Positions 1 to 13,514 of a stretch of 64,000 bases of DNA are shown here, one piece after another. The stretch's first letter is position 1. Each line of letters opens with the position of its first letter. The DNA comes from Sanghuangporus weigelae. Taxonomy: Eukaryota; Basidiomycota; Agaricomycetes; Hymenochaetales; Hymenochaetaceae. Made by a program: the position numbers and the translations under genes. The stretch spans positions 2,294,001 to 2,358,000 of the forward strand of contig CP137322.1 in NCBI GenBank assembly GCA_033182465.1, in the 5' to 3' direction. The notes beneath the pieces were generated by a model. It made no database searches, had not been told where the DNA came from, and was given only the letters and a program-made list of their open reading frames with translations.

Positions 1-3000
1 GTGGATATTCTCAATGTATTCTGTCCTAATTTATTGGCATTTTTTGTTGATGAACGAAATGCTAAAATGAATATTCACTACGGCATGTCATAATAAACAC
101 TCGTTAAGGTCTTGATCGACCTGATGTTGAACAGCACCGGAGAGCTTCCGATGTGCGGAGAACTCGCAGAAAAGGATCGTTCCGTTACCAAGATATCGTT
201 TTATTTCAATTACTCTGGAGCGGAAATCTCGTAACTCGGCAAGTAACATTCAAAAGAGAGCCACATGCATCACGTAAAACAGATGACTATGACTTGTCCT
301 GTGGACTCTCTTCCGTACTCACATGCATTCAACCGGTGGAACATTGCATCTCAGTCCACAGTTTTGGGAGCGTCCGCTTCATTCAATGCCTGAGAATATA
401 CGAGAAATGCTGCAAGATCTCAAATCTCGTGCCATTTTGTCCGGATGAAGTCCAGGTCCGTAGTAAAATTTCTTCAATTTGATCTGTCTCCAAACATATG
501 TAATTTTATCGCCGAAGGAAGTTGTTGCAGCGGCCCGCAGCTTCCGTGTGCTATGCAAGCCAGTTCAGCCATGGGTTTCCGTCTTTGAAACCCCGATCGA
601 TGCGTATTATAATCCCACCTAGACGTGTTTATGGCTTTCCCGGCTCTCATCAGAGGGTAATACGGATTTTTGTTCTGCAAGGTGAAGAAGGTTTTGATGA
701 GTGTGCATAAAGAACCTTGTGTTCTCTGCAAACTGTCAGAGCAACGTCAACCAGGAGGTGGTCAAATTCGGACACGAAGAGCCTTTACGCATTGCTATTT
801 CTCTAACCTGTTATGGCGAGAAAGAGCCCGCGCTCGACGTCTATCGGACCGGCTGTTTGGGATCTTTCTTTCGAGGATGACCGGGCGGCGAACTCAAAAC
901 CCTGGCTCAAAAGATAGGGTGAACCCGTGAAGAACTATCGATCCTTGCACAGAAATGCATTATTCTCATGGTCCCAACGTATCTGTCTGTGATGACGGTC
1001 TGTTCTTGGGGCATCTGTCTCGATTTTCTCGTCCAACAAAACTGCGCTGAAGGAGCGGGGTTAGAAAGTTATGAATAGGTATACGCTTCTGGGCAGTAAC
1101 GTTACCAGAAGGGAGGAAAACTTCGCGCTTCCTATAAACGCCGAGCGCTAGGCCGCTGTGTCAAAGCCTAACGAGACCGTACGCAACAACCAGAACTCTG
1201 GTGTAATGCATCCGGGCGATGCTCGTTTCGTACATCATGTTCTAACTAGTAAACTGCGGAATACTCCCGCGCCGAATCCCATCCCGTTGTCACAGACTTA
1301 TGCTAATTAGGGATAGTCCAACTGGAACGGCATCGCTTCAGAGCTTTTGTTACAGAGGCTCCCAAGGTGATTCGCACCGCTATTGTTTCAGAAGATTTGA
1401 TGTATCGAAAGATCGGTGTCAGACAGGCTTTTAGCACTGATCTTCATCTGGTATGTGATCCGGGAGCTCCTATTAGCGTTTCCATCTGTTACGGTTGATC
1501 AAATGACTTCTAGGATCCTTGCCGATGCCGTTAGATACCGATCCGTCCGCGGGCATGCAAACCACTCTTTTAATATCAGATACTCAGAAGGAAAGTCAGT
1601 GTCCAGACGTGGGCGATAACATCGAACCAGAATCATCACCAGAATCATCCGCAGAATCATCCGTGGAATCACCCGCAGAATCACGACAAGTGGTGCTTGG
1701 ACTGGAACCCCATTGATTCATATCGATCAAGCACACAAGAGCTACCGCGTTTCCTATTGTATGAACTTGCGAAGAAACAGGTGGTCAGAAATCGGCGTTA
1801 ACGATGTAATTGTGTACCTATTGCTCAGCAACGGTGGATACATGGTCTTTTAGATCATGGAACTTCCTTTGTCGCAGAGATAGCAAGAACGCCGCCATAT
1901 TTTTGGTCAAAGGACGGCGCGCCGACAAACTCGGGCAATCCATGAAACGCCTGAGCGGCGATATGTATCACTCTGTCTTGTTTCTATGACGTTCTTGTGG
2001 CGCGCTAACGTTCATCTCTTTATGGATAGATAAGTGTGTTTGTTATGAAGCCGTCTTGTTTGATTTGAGATGCAATCTAACTACCGGTGCAGACGGTTTG
2101 CCTTGATGAGCTCCAAATCCTTCCTTGAATATTTAGACAGTGGGTTCCAGTGTCTCTATCACCGCTTGTCGTCATTGCTAACAACATCTTTTCGTGCCTC
2201 TTGTAAAGCGGCTATTAGATCAAGACTCTCAGGAAGATTCGTGTGTGACAATACAGATGTAAGTTCGTTTGGAATGCGAGAATTTGATGTTCATTACCGT
2301 GTTAGTACCGGCTTAAGGTCCTTAAGGTAAAAGTTCGCGAGCATAAATGAAGTCAGGTGTAGGCTACAATTCGAGGTTGATCTTACACAAGAGGGTATCG
2401 GAAGAAAGTGAACCGCGCTACCCCGATGGAGGGAAGAGGTAACCAGCATTCTATTCAACGACGTCGCTAGCACGAGGTCAAAATACTTCGTCGCGCAGTC
2501 ACGAGGCTGCGGGGAGTCAGTTTCAAATTGGTGAGGCCATCCACGATGCATACTTCCTGAAGTTCGCTGTATTACCGCGGTAAAGATGAGCACATTGCTC
2601 CTCTGCCGTACTCTTCGAGTGCATGGAGAGCCCTTCTCGAAATCTCTTGGTGCGACGAATAGCTCTTCCTCGTCCACGTTTCCAAATCTTACCGGTTTAC
2701 CCGGTAGTCTTCACCCTCTTCGAAGTCAATGCGAGCCTTGCTAGAGGATCATTGACATCCCTGGGAGAGCGTGTATGCAAGGTTCACGGCTAAGACCAAT
2801 GATGTCCAGAGACTTTCGAGCATGCGACTCATAGGGAAGAAGAACACCGTGCGCAGCTCCACGACGTGTGTAGTCGAAAGGCCGAACCTGTGGGCTACTT
2901 TCAGCATACATTCTGAAATTACATCGTATCTCCTTTTAATTCCCCAGCTTCCGGAGAAGATGCTGAGAGTAAATTTTTCATCAATGAAGTTACTTCCTTT

Positions 3001-5195
3001 TCTAGGTCTAGCCCTCGATTTAAATGTCCTGCTGTGCTTTGCGGGATGTGGTCACCCTCAGACTTGCTGGACGTGCCCGCTCAAAAGATCCCGATCCGAA
3101 ATCAAAATACCACTGTTTGAATAGCATCACTATACCTAGACCTTCTCCCTCAGATTTCCGAGGCCGCGCCGAGCGGTGTCCGGTTTGCCCGTGTGAGTGG
3201 CTTCAGCGGTGAACTCACAACGAAGGCGTAGCCATCCGAACAAGAGTGGGAGATGCGAGGTCTTTCATGAGATGCCTCTTGTTCTTGAGCAAGACTTGAG
3301 AAATAATGGCGAACGCGTAGCTTCGCGAGTTCACATCATTCCAGGCGGGCTTCTTCCGCATGATTCTTTCGCACAAGGCTGGATTAGACTTCTTTGGTAT
3401 TTGAGGGGTTCCCCGCACCTCCAACAAATGAGCTTTGAGAAACGCCGCCACCTTCGAATCATCTCCCTTTTTCTCTTTCTTCTGCGAAGTTTGTGAATTC
3501 AGTACGGAAAGGTCGTCGTGTCCTGGAAGAAAGGAAGTTGCCGAACATGCCTTCTTCTCGTTTGGAACTCCTTCAGATTATCTTCGTGTCATAGTCCTGT
3601 TCTTGCACTGTCGCTTGGAAGAATGAGGTACAGTACGTCAATGTGTGTACCACATTCCAGGTTATATAGAGAACAAACATTAAGATCCCGTCTCGCTCTG
3701 GCCCCTTCTGGCCCGTCATGCACAGCCTAGGGAATAAAGCGAGGCGGCGGGCCGTTGACGGCTATACAGGTACGCGATATCTGCGATATTCAGCTGAGAA
3801 ATTTGGCCCCGTAATTTATCTCGAGTTGAATCTTCTCTGACTAAAAGGTACTAGTACAAGCGACAATACTCGGAACCTATCGAGTCGCAGAAACACAAAA
3901 GCAATAAACTCAATCCTTCCCGCATTCCAGAATTGCATAGCCTATTTACCTCCTGTCCGCAATCAGACCTGATCAAAAGAAAGATTCAATCCATGAGTCC
4001 TTCCTACCGCCCTGCGCGTATCAAAGTTCATTGGGTTGCATCAAACTCACAGGCATGAGGAGAAATTACAAGAGATTGAGTTCTACACAGAACGCAGAAC
4101 GAACTGGACGAGTCTCGATTAGACAAATTAGCACTTAAGCGGGATTTTCGCGCAGGAGCCAATCCACGTACCTGACAACGTTCTTGAGACCCGCTCGTGC
4201 CGCCTCCATGCCGTGCTCCTTGGCGCGCTCGGAGGTCGGAGTAAGCTTTCATCCAGTTGATAGGTCAAGAAGCTGCTAAACCTTCAGAGGAACGAGGAGT
4301 AACGCGGAAATAAATTATCCGCTCAGACATCAGAAATTCACGAAGTAAACTGAATATGGAAGGCAAAAGCGCATGCAGCTCGCCCTGCAGATTTCTATTC
4401 TTCCATCCTTCTCGGCTGGAGCGAAGACGGGAGTCGGATGGTGGCAGAAACGGGAAGGAATCCAACCAAGTGATTCAAGTACAGCAGTAATATTTCCCAA
4501 GATTAGCTATTAGATTGGAACCTGTCTTCTTTCTTACGTAATTTCCCCATATGTAGAAGTTAAGTCTCTATCGCGGGTGCTGATCATGCTGTGCCGCGTT
4601 CAAATTCTGCTGTGAGTTTTTCTTTTCCTCGGATTTTTCTGCTCACTCGCAATTTCCACCTCTCCGTCTCGTGTGAGCATTGTGATATAAATCGAGCTTT
4701 GCGAAGGTAGCGAATGAGCTATTGCGCATGGAAACTCGTAAAAAGCATAGGCAGAAGTCCCTCGGATGCTTTCCCTGTTCACGACCATTCGGTTGAATAT
4801 ATAGTGAAAAAAATAGGGCCACTCTGTCTATCATGTGGGCCGATCATCAACCCATCTGGCAAAGCGTCTATAGCATGTGGAAGGAGGCGGGAGAACTACG
4901 TATGACGACTGTCCGACGGGCGATACTCGCGCATGTTAAGATACATAATTGAATTTACACGACTTTCTTGTGCTTGAGATCAAGGAACAAAATGGGATAT
5001 CCAGACTCAAGAAGACAGATCTGATTTCGTCAGGGAAAAGCTGAGCAGAAAAGAAACGTGAGGAAGAATGCATAAGTCAAGAATAAGACGAAGAGAAGAA
5101 GTCCGATGCAAGGACGAAGGGAATCAGCCTCTCCTTTTTTTCTCAGCTTGCAATTTGATACTTTATTTTGGCGAGTGAGTGACAGAGAAGAGCGG
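1..5195. other. Gene-free stretch at the left edge
   Basis: About 5.2 kb with no reading frame that I can link to a protein family and no convincing chain of exons on either strand. The longest open frames are 100-130 codons, about what random sequence of this composition gives. A degenerate 12-base tandem repeat at about 1626-1684 is the only internal structure I noticed. The stretch lies downstream of WOPR-A. Decayed genes or transposons too old to read by eye are possible, but I have no positive evidence for them. Confidence 0.5.
1626..1684. repeat. Degenerate 12-base tandem repeat, about 5 copies
   Basis: Units resembling CCAGAATCATCA follow each other with a few substitutions per copy. 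On the plus strand they read as a Pro-Glu-Ser-Ser-like peptide repeat inside a short open frame (1519-1716), but nothing around that frame supports a gene. Confidence 0.6.
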
Positions 5196-6588
5196 TTACA
5201 ACAGCCGAAATGATCTAAGAATCTCATCGTCCGCGGGCTCACGGCGATGCGCCAACTGGCCTGCTCGCAGGTGTTCGAGAGGCACAAGCGAACGAGGGTC
5301 ACAAGAACCTGATGGAAGAACCGGAGTTGCGGGTGTAAGGAGCAGAGGGCTCGGACCCGCATTGTCAGAAGCCGCTGGCGATGGAAGAGAAGACAAATGT
5401 GAGGACGTTGCGGAAGGTGCAGGCGACGGTGAAGCGAAATGTGTTTTGTTCCGATGATGATCTTCGTAAGCAGGTCTTTGGCTAGCTGCGACCAGTACAG
5501 GTCGAGGTTGACGTTGACCGTCCGATACGGGTGCACATTCTGAGAGTATGGGTGTACGCGTCCGAACACATAGTTGTGATGACGATGCTATGGCGGAGAC
5601 AGGGCTTGGCGGAAAGGGAGAGTAGCGTGCTTGAACGATGAACGGCGAAAAACCCTGTGAGAGCGACTGATCCCGGTCGGATTGAGAACTCTGTGAAGCT
5701 GCTGAAATCGAGTTTCTCCGCGGAGCAAAGGACATGGACACATCGGTCGGTAATGCCTCTCGCGGTCCTCGCTCGGCTTTCTTGTTTGAGCCGACGGTAC
5801 TTGAACGCGCGCGCTGGTAACATTCATGTGGAACATGCAAATTCGCGAGAATAGGGACATCATCCACGATACGAAGATGTTCGAGAGTGTCTTCCGTGTA
5901 ATAAGCATCTGGATTGACGAAAAGAACAGAGCAAATGAGCTTTCGACAACATTATGTCAAAAAGAATGGAGGTTGAGGGACGGACGTACTCATGTGCCAT
6001 TTCTTGAGACTTGTTCCAGTGTTAACCCAAGCCGAATAGGTCTGTTTCACAAGAGGTTGCCGCTTCACGGGCTGTGTAGTATAGGAGTTGGATGAGTAAG
6101 ACTCGCGATTGTGTCTATAAGCTCTTAGTTTGGGATACGGGAATAGTAATTGAGAACCACAAAGATAAGACCTACCTGAGCATTCGGTTCCTTTCAGAGG
6201 TGTGAGTTTCATTCGTATCCCAGTCCTTCTCGATATATAGCAAGAAGTCCTAGGAACGGGAAGGAGAACGGAGAGCGGACAATGTCTGAGAGTTAGTTTC
6301 GAAAGACAGAAACGGAGCCGACGTTGAACTCACGTCACGAACGCGCGAAGGGTGCCAATGTCGTCCCTCCGTGAAGCGCTCCATGCCTGCACCGGTAGCG
6401 TCGGAAGCTGGCGAACGTTCTTCCCAAACGTATACGCAACCTGGTCGAAGAGTGGCACGATCTGCAGCATCAAGACGACGAGTAACCATGGGAAGTATGC
6501 CACAGGTAACAGCATGAAACAGTACATTGGCATCGCGCGTTGAGCGGACGCGCATGCCAGTCGCCGTCGGCCGCTGAGTGGGCCGCAT
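5196..6588 (-). CDS. WOPR-domain transcription regulator, paralogue A
   Basis: A Gti1/Pac2 (WOPR) family DNA-binding protein, the class that includes Wor1, Ryp1, Mit1, Pac2 and Ustilago Ros1, which act as nuclear master regulators of cell state or development. The start is the ATG at 6588, opening MRPTQRPTATGMRVRSTRDA. WOPRa is visible as VRSTRDANVLFHAV, GILPMVTRRLD, VYVWEERSP, ERFTEG and HPSRVRD. An intron follows RVRD, then DFLLYIEKDW, another intron, and WOPRb (VKQTYSAWV, KKWHMNAYYTEDT, LRIVDDVP). The rest is a Ser/Pro/Ala-rich, probably disordered tail ending in DDEILRSFRLL. Relative to paralogue C the domain has changed residues: GAGMERF for GLGIERF and RHWHPSR for RRWGPSR. It points away from the other two copies, and nearly 6 kb of gene-free DNA lies upstream. 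The family call is firm. Its targets cannot be read from sequence. Confidence 0.88.
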
Positions 6589-9500
6589 CTGGGAGCTCTT
6601 TGTGGGAGACGTCGTGAGAGAGAAGATGAGCAATGGACCAGGTATGAGACAGCAACGGTCAAGTAGACACACAAGAGGCCTTTCAGTGAGCGAGTGGGAG
6701 ACCAAGCAATGCGGCAGGAGAGAGACAAAAGAGGAGAAATTGCAGATTAGTCTCGGCGGCGGATGTAGGTCTTTATAGCGATCAAAAAATAAGCGAAAAG
6801 AGATTAGGGCCGAGGAGTGAAATCACAAGTAGATTAGCGATCTGAGGAGCCCTTGTATTCTCAGGATCAAAGATGCGAGCATTGCCATTTGCCAGTGCCA
6901 GAGAGTTGCGTGTTTGCGTGCGCGATCTATGTATATGCGTCGCGCGTCGAGTGGATGTCGCTGTTGAGCGATCGCATAAGATACAAGGTTCATGGCAGTT
7001 GAAAGGCCGCCTGAACGGTATCCTAAAGCTTCTAAGCTTACCGTACCCCGGGCTCAGGCTCATCCTGGCTCATCCTGGGTCCTGGTCTGGTCTTCACTTC
7101 CTCTCTTCTTTTCTCAGCCGCCTTCTGTTGGAACCCAGCATGTGCTGCAAATGTTCTGTTCATCTAGATGAGCAACAATCACAATCACCTAATCTTCGCG
7201 GTATCCTTTTTCGCTCTCTATTCTTTGCTGGCCCGTCTCGCTAGCGTTACGCATTGGCTTCCGCTGCACCTTCGGTGATCTGATCCGGTACAGTGGCCTG
7301 TCTACCTTGTCTTTGAAAATCCAAATGGCATCGCTGTTGCCACTTACCACTGGTGATGGTGGTCGTTGCGTTGGATTGATCTTGGTTATGAACCAAAAAG
7401 GTACGACGCGTGCCCCTTGCCACCCCAATCGACCAGACCATCAATTTTCAAACTCTGATCGTCACTATCATCATGCACCGCTCTGCCTACTCAAAAGTCT
7501 CCAGCCCCTGCTCTTTTCGGCGTACCTTCCTAAGCCGATCAAAATTTTATACCATGTTCATCCTCCCACGCGCGTGGCCGAAATTCTCAGAAAGAGAATC
7601 CTGGCCACGCGTTGCACTATGTCGACCACAATGCCACTGCGGCAGAGTTCAATAGATGCATCTGCCGGAAAGAACCTGTTCATTTTCACCGGGTCGACGA
7701 ATATGGGGCATCAGGTGTCATTGATGCATCAGCCAGCATCCCAGCAAGAACAGTCTTTCTCCACGTTGAGACAGGTGGAATAGACCCAAGTACAACGTCG
7801 CTCGAGAAACACGATCGCGAGCGCTAGTTCCATGGCACTACATCACTCTTTTGTGAAAGTGAGACTCAACCTCTCGGCCGCGGATACTTCCGTTTTCATA
7901 ATCGTGCTTCTGACAGAGAACGAGCAGCCACCTCGTATCCCGGGCGGTCTAGTACTTAGCCATCAGCGCGCTCTAAAGTTCGAACTAATAAGAACAAGGT
8001 CTTGCTGGCAAGTGCGGTGGATCCGATGGTTTCGCTTGTGGTCGCATCTTGTTCGACCTGTTTCCTATGACGAGGCATCCAATGCATCGACATTTCAAGA
8101 CTAGCCTCGACTTGAGCTTGACAGCGAGAATAAGGAGCACCTAAATCGACAATCCGCCTAAGATGTCCCTGCCATGGACGAATTTGCATGACGATGCTTC
8201 GCGGAGCTTCCAGCACTTCGGACCCAGTCGCGTCCTCAACTTGGGTCCGTACCCCAATTCTCGATGAAAAAAGCTACAGAAGCTACGAGCAGCCCGCAAA
8301 GATAATACAGAAGCTGCATTCCCGGACGTTGTTGACTATGGATAGCAATTCACGTAAGTGCGCATATTCGCCGCGCATGCACCTGGTCCTGAATTGTAGT
8401 TGACTTCTCTATGTATGCGTCAAGGCTAAGGAATTCACGAGTTCTGCCTTGCCTCATTTGTTCCTGTGCTTGAATATTCTTCGCCGCAACTTTGAAGATG
8501 GATCAGCCGGGAAATCCTACCTCTTCTTGTCTAGGATGGGAATTGAAATCGTGTACCACATCTTGGATCTCTTCCCCGACTTCCGGCGAAGTCCAATCTG
8601 AGCCCCTTCCTCCTATTTGTGGCGTTCATTTCGTATTTTCACCTAACGCAACTCCGAGGACGACGGTTCTGTTGAGCGTTGGAACAAGGGTCAAACTATC
8701 TCGATCCTAGAAAACCCTGGTCATCGTGATCGAGAACTGTCGGCCGTACAGTTCGTATTGGCAGCATGTCTTCCGTCTTTGTCTCCTGCTTGGCCCCAGA
8801 AATCGCTAGCATTTATGACAGTCCATTGCAGTTGTCTTCGCTTCGGAAGCAACCGACCTATCACCGGTTCCCTGCCCGAGGAGTTGGCCTTAATAAAGGG
8901 GCTCAACGGTACCCAATTAGCCTTTTGCTCGGACGTTTCAGCGTGCCCTTGGAGCCATGGCGCAATACCATAGTCAGGTACTATTGAGATCAGGTCTTAC
9001 GCGTGTCTTATGCGGCAAGTGCTAGGCTCAGTCATCGAACCATGAGCCACTCATTTGTCTTCATTCCAGAAGTGAGTAGCTGTTGCTAATTATTCTCGAT
9101 ATGATTTGATAAGAAGATACTACAAGGTGTTAATAGCGTGAAGCCCAAGCATCACTTTAGTGCTTGGTGAATGGAAGCCACGTCGTGCTATTAAGTATAG
9201 CGGTTCCAAGCCCTCCGGCGTTAAGTTTGTAATTCAATCATCATGGACCATTTATTTGATGCGGCGACCTGGCTACCAGAACATTTCAAGCAAGTGCCTT
9301 CTCACTGGAAGACACTCATACAATCCGGAACGTCCCGCTGTACCGACTTCCGCATACGAAGTAACGGAGAAACAAATACGCGATTCGCAATTGTTCAATT
9401 ACAACAAGAGCGCCCGATGAATTATCGCTAGCTTGCATAGAGACTATTCTCGGCGAGTTGTTTTGCCTGAGCTACTGCGTTATTCAAGTACCTTGGACAG

Positions 9501-12493
9501 GGGCGAGCGGAACCAAATTAGGCTACTGAAAGGAAAATCATCAATGAACAACAGCAAGCAAGACCAAGTCGTTGACCAAGTGGATCAAGATCACCGTTAC
9601 TAGGCACGTGCGTTCGAGGTGGTCAAAGCGAAACCTTAATTCATTGTCCGACTGACCGGCCACGACTCTTTCAGCGACGGCGGTGTTATTTTGCACAATT
9701 CTACGCTTATCAGGACACCGTCTGTTGTGAACTCGAAAGGAAAAGAGGAATAATGGAAGACGACTCTATATGAAAAAGTTTTTTTCAAATCGTCTTCTTC
9801 GTTCGCGGTGCACGTCAAGCGATTGGCGCGAATCACTGCAATGTTGTTGCCTTGCTTGATTCCTCCAGTGAACGCGGGAAGAACCGACCGTCTTAATTTA
9901 AGGATATCCAGTGTGCGTGGGACGATCGTCAAACTGTGGTTTACAGTGTACATGCAGGCGCTGTTACACGTTCAGGCGGCAAGGGTGCAGTGAAGTCTCT
10001 CATCATCATTGTCTCATTGTTCAGATGTTATTGCCATGGATATCCCAGAGCGGGCATGTCAGATCGGTGGGCTTGAAGGGGCCATTAGTCGGTGCTTTCG
10101 CAGGCGTGCGTCTTATCGAATTTGGGGTTGCGCAGCTTCCGCCGCCCGAGGATCTAAGAGAATAACCTGTTGATTTCTTCATAGGAGCAGACTAGGTACG
10201 AATCGTTTCTTATGGCAAGCGTTGGCGATACGAACTTCCTTCGAGCAAGCAAGATCCTCAGTCGTCTCGGCCGCGCGGCGTCCGACCAAAAACAAACAAA
10301 CAAACAAATATGAGGAAAATCGGCCATGCAATGCAACTTAACTGTATTAATGGACGCGGAAAGTGTGACTCCGACGGAGTTGGGCCTTAGAACCGGCTTC
10401 AACAGCGTAACATCTAAAGCACCGAGCGAGAGCTTCCTTTTGAAAAGGAGCCGACTTCAACTTCCCCCGCTGACTTCCTACTTATCTTTGCAGGGATCCT
10501 CATTCTCCAACGGCGTACTCGTCTTTAGCAACGTGTACGTAGGCGCAGCGTGTGGGGCTTTGGGCTTCTCCAGTTCACTCTGCGCCTCAGCGCCGATATA
10601 TTGCTGTGAGACTTTGACCAGACCTCTCCGCCTAACGTTACTTGAACGTCTTCTAGAGCTCAAGCTCCTCGTCTTCCTGTTGGTCTGCACCAGGACGTGA
10701 GAGTCTTATCCTTCATCCTCAGGATATCGTGCGGAGAAGACCCGTGGGAGTAAGAACATCGCAAGAGCTTCGGGCAAGCAAGTGCTCTCATCGATTCAAG
10801 TTCTACCTTCTGTGCCAGAGCTTGTTCGAACAGTGAATTGATAGAGAATGTACCGTGGAAGTGCGTTCTAGTGAACTGAAATTAGACCTGGTTCTGATTT
10901 TTGACCTGACCGCGTCTTTTCAGCGCCTCAATTTCTCAATGCATAAAAAATTGCCGTCGGCGAAACCAATTCCGCTTCAGGACCAGGCTAGCATTAGATG
11001 AATTGCTCAGGACTGTTAGAAATAAAAGTCAAGTATATAGACTAACCAAAGACTCCCCTTTTTATTTAATAGATTCGCCCTGCACCTCTCAATTCTATAT
11101 TCAGCTAATCATTTCTGAGTTCTTTGCAGCCGAAGCTTACAAAATCGCAGCTAAATTTGCCTTGCTATCGTGACAAGGGCCCTCGTGGTCTCTGTCCCAC
11201 GGCCTCTCCTGACTGAGAGTTACTACTTCGGAATCCGGTCTCCATCTTTATGTGTGCCCATGCTTCTTCGCGTTCTGAAAGCATCCAGAGTACATTCCCT
11301 ATGCCTCGGCACCTCTGTGCTTTCAGGGATCTGTCTTTTTTTCATCTTTGGAGATCAGTAATGTGCGATACAGTCGTCGGCAGCGTGGATCCGGGATCTT
11401 TTGGGTCATCCTCTTTCGGGAATGAACGGACGATCGAATTCCTATGGACAGTATACGAGAATAGCTTAGTTGGAAGGCTAAATGGTAACTCTTTTCTCCT
11501 GGAGCTTATACGGCAGATCTTCGATAACTTTATTTCCCAAAGGTGTAGGAAAGACAGTCCATTGGCTGAAGGCCACCCGGTAGCCGCTCTGGGGCACGTT
11601 ATTCTTACACTAGGGCAAAATTTTCATGATTCGCTTCTCCGTTCTGGCAATTCTACGCGCATGGGAAACGCGATCGCTGATCCGGGTACACGTCGTCCAA
11701 AAACGCCTTCGCTTTGCATTTCTTGAGCCAATAATGAATACGAGAAATCGTGAGAAGACTTATCGATCACTCACAGGGACAACTTAGGAGAGGCGGTCGC
11801 TTTAAGATGGGCGGAAGATCCGGGTAATCTAGAACTCGGAAATGCAGGGAAGGACGCGATCTAGCCTAAGCTTATGAGCGAGGGAAACGAAGATGCTCGG
11901 AGCTTTCTGTAGGAAGGTTAGTGCATAAGGTTCTCTCAAGCTCAGATGCGCTACGCACCTCAAGTAGGAGTATTAATAGAACGTCAACCTTCACTCGTGG
12001 GTCTGCCTGTCAAAGTAGCACCTTCCTTAATTCCACAAAGAGCGCACAAAACCAAGCCTTGCAGTTCTCGTGGTAGTCTGGGAGGGTTTGGTTGAGATAA
12101 GCGTGTTCCTTGAGTGCTGGCGTCATAGCAGGCGAGAAGAAAATAGCTTGTCTGGAATAGCGCAAGGCGGAATGAGATATGCTTCACATATAGCATCTGG
12201 ATGAATGATAGGAAAATCTACATAGCGCAAAACAGAGTTCCAGCATGAAGTGAAAGAGTGACGGATTGAGCGACAACGGTGAACCTTTTTTGCCTAACTT
12301 GTCAAGAGCAAGACCTTGAAGGCTCGTTAGGCTCTCACGTCAATATCAGAGGAAGCCGCATTGGCGCAGAACATCTTCCCCGCGCGCTTCGTTAGTACGG
12401 AAGGTTGTTTCGCAATCTTCACCATCTGTATGGGTGGTGCAAGACAGGGGTCACCTGTATTGATGTACATGCTACGACCCCGACATATGGCGT
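6589..12493. other. Long gene-free stretch upstream of WOPR-A
   Basis: About 5.9 kb between the WOPR-A start and the 3' end of the glycolipid transfer protein gene. I see no family-like protein sequence and no exon chain. There is a short near-tandem of GGCTCATCCT around 7057-7082 and an (ACAA)n run near 10291-10307. Long upstream regions are known for some WOPR regulators (Candida albicans WOR1), so this may be an extended control region, but that is an inference. Confidence 0.5.
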
Positions 12494-13387
12494 TTACAAG
12501 CCCTTCTTATATTTGTTGTCCTCCAAAAACGTGTCGATTCTCGTTGCGATTTGCTCCAGAGCAGCTAGCCACTTGTTTAACTTTTCGTCTAGTTGTTCCT
12601 GAGTGGCAGGCGGTCCTCCATCCTTGTCTTCCTTCAATTTGACATACATTTCTTCTCTCGCGGGACACACACTCATTGCCACCTGCATTTTTAGTTGTCA
12701 GTTTGAATCTCCGTTCGTTCGCGCAGTACTCACGGCAAAAACACCCCTTACTATGAAGTTATGGAATGGCCTGAGAGTGGCGGTATACGATTGCTGGAAA
12801 GCTTCCGAAAGCTTCAGATTCGGGTTTCCTTGTGTGCGTTTGAGAGCACCACTTGTGAAAAGCAATCCTCGGATGAGCCAGACTAAGCCCTGGGTCGCTG
12901 TATGACTTCCCTCGCTCATTTCGTTTCTAACGAGTTCTTCCACAGTGACAGACTTCGTCTGAGCTGCCAGGTAGCGCTTTCTTATTTTCTGAGAAGATGA
13001 TTAGCAGATGAACTTGAAAAGCATGCATGTGAATGGTTACTGTTGGTCCATGACGGGACCATGAACTGAAAGATACGAAATAGAGTTAGCTCACTTCGAT
13101 GTTTCCATTCATGTCATCTATCACCGGTTTGAAGGTTATTGGATTCAGAAGCTCTAAAAAATGGTTCCCCAGGAGTGTAAGCTGGGCGGCACTCTTAGAC
13201 GAGTATCTCCATACCAAGGATTCTAACGACGCCCGTGGCAGCCTCCAGAAACTGGGGCGTGTTGACACCAGCATCAGATTGCTCGACATCTGCGAATGAC
13301 TGGAAGTAGTTTAACAAGCGGTCCAAGCGCCATGTCAATATCACTCACTCTCACGGCTGGTTGAGCGAAATCGATGAAGGGGGCCAT
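12494..13387 (-). CDS. Glycolipid transfer protein (GLTP fold)
   Basis: A cytosolic protein predicted to carry a single sphingolipid with a sugar headgroup between membranes, related to human GLTP and fungal HET-C2. The ATG at 13387 gives MAPFIDFAQPA, then an intron, then SFADVEQSDAGVNTPQFLEA. A further intron ending in TTTTTTAG at 13154 joins to ILELLNPITFKPVIDD, restoring the family spacing. Headgroup residues known in GLTP appear in order: Asp and Asn in DDMNGNI, Lys in KIRKRY, Trp in LVWLIRGL and His in PFHNFIVR. Trp at that site argues for glycolipid and against ceramide-1-phosphate specificity. The C-terminus (YVKLKEDKDG, LNKWLAALEQI) matches the last family helices. The start lies 127 bases from the divergent methionine sulfoxide reductase gene. 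Confidence 0.9.
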
Positions 13388-13514
13388 GATGAGTGCTTTG
13401 TGCAAGACGTGATTGACGACCACGACGGGAGCACGCGACCGTCGATCATCATCATCATTGATTATTATTTTTATGGCCAACAGTCTCCTTTGAAGCTTAC
13501 AACGAACTATAGCC
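13388..13514. promoter_or_regulatory. Compact bidirectional promoter
   Basis: Only 127 bases separate the start codons of the glycolipid transfer protein (minus) and the free-methionine-sulfoxide reductase (plus). Both promoters must lie here or overlap the 5' exons. A TCATCATCATCATTG run at 13444-13459 is the only visible pattern. Co-regulation is plausible but unproven. Confidence 0.6.

Noticed and set aside
7307-7783. 158-codon open frame upstream of WOPR-A
   Set aside because: It uses a non-ATG start, no family resemblance, no coding-like codon bias and no splice partners.
11250-11726. 158-codon plus-strand open frame
   Set aside because: Non-ATG start, no recognisable motif and no neighbouring exons; length is not remarkable for 6 kb of non-coding DNA.
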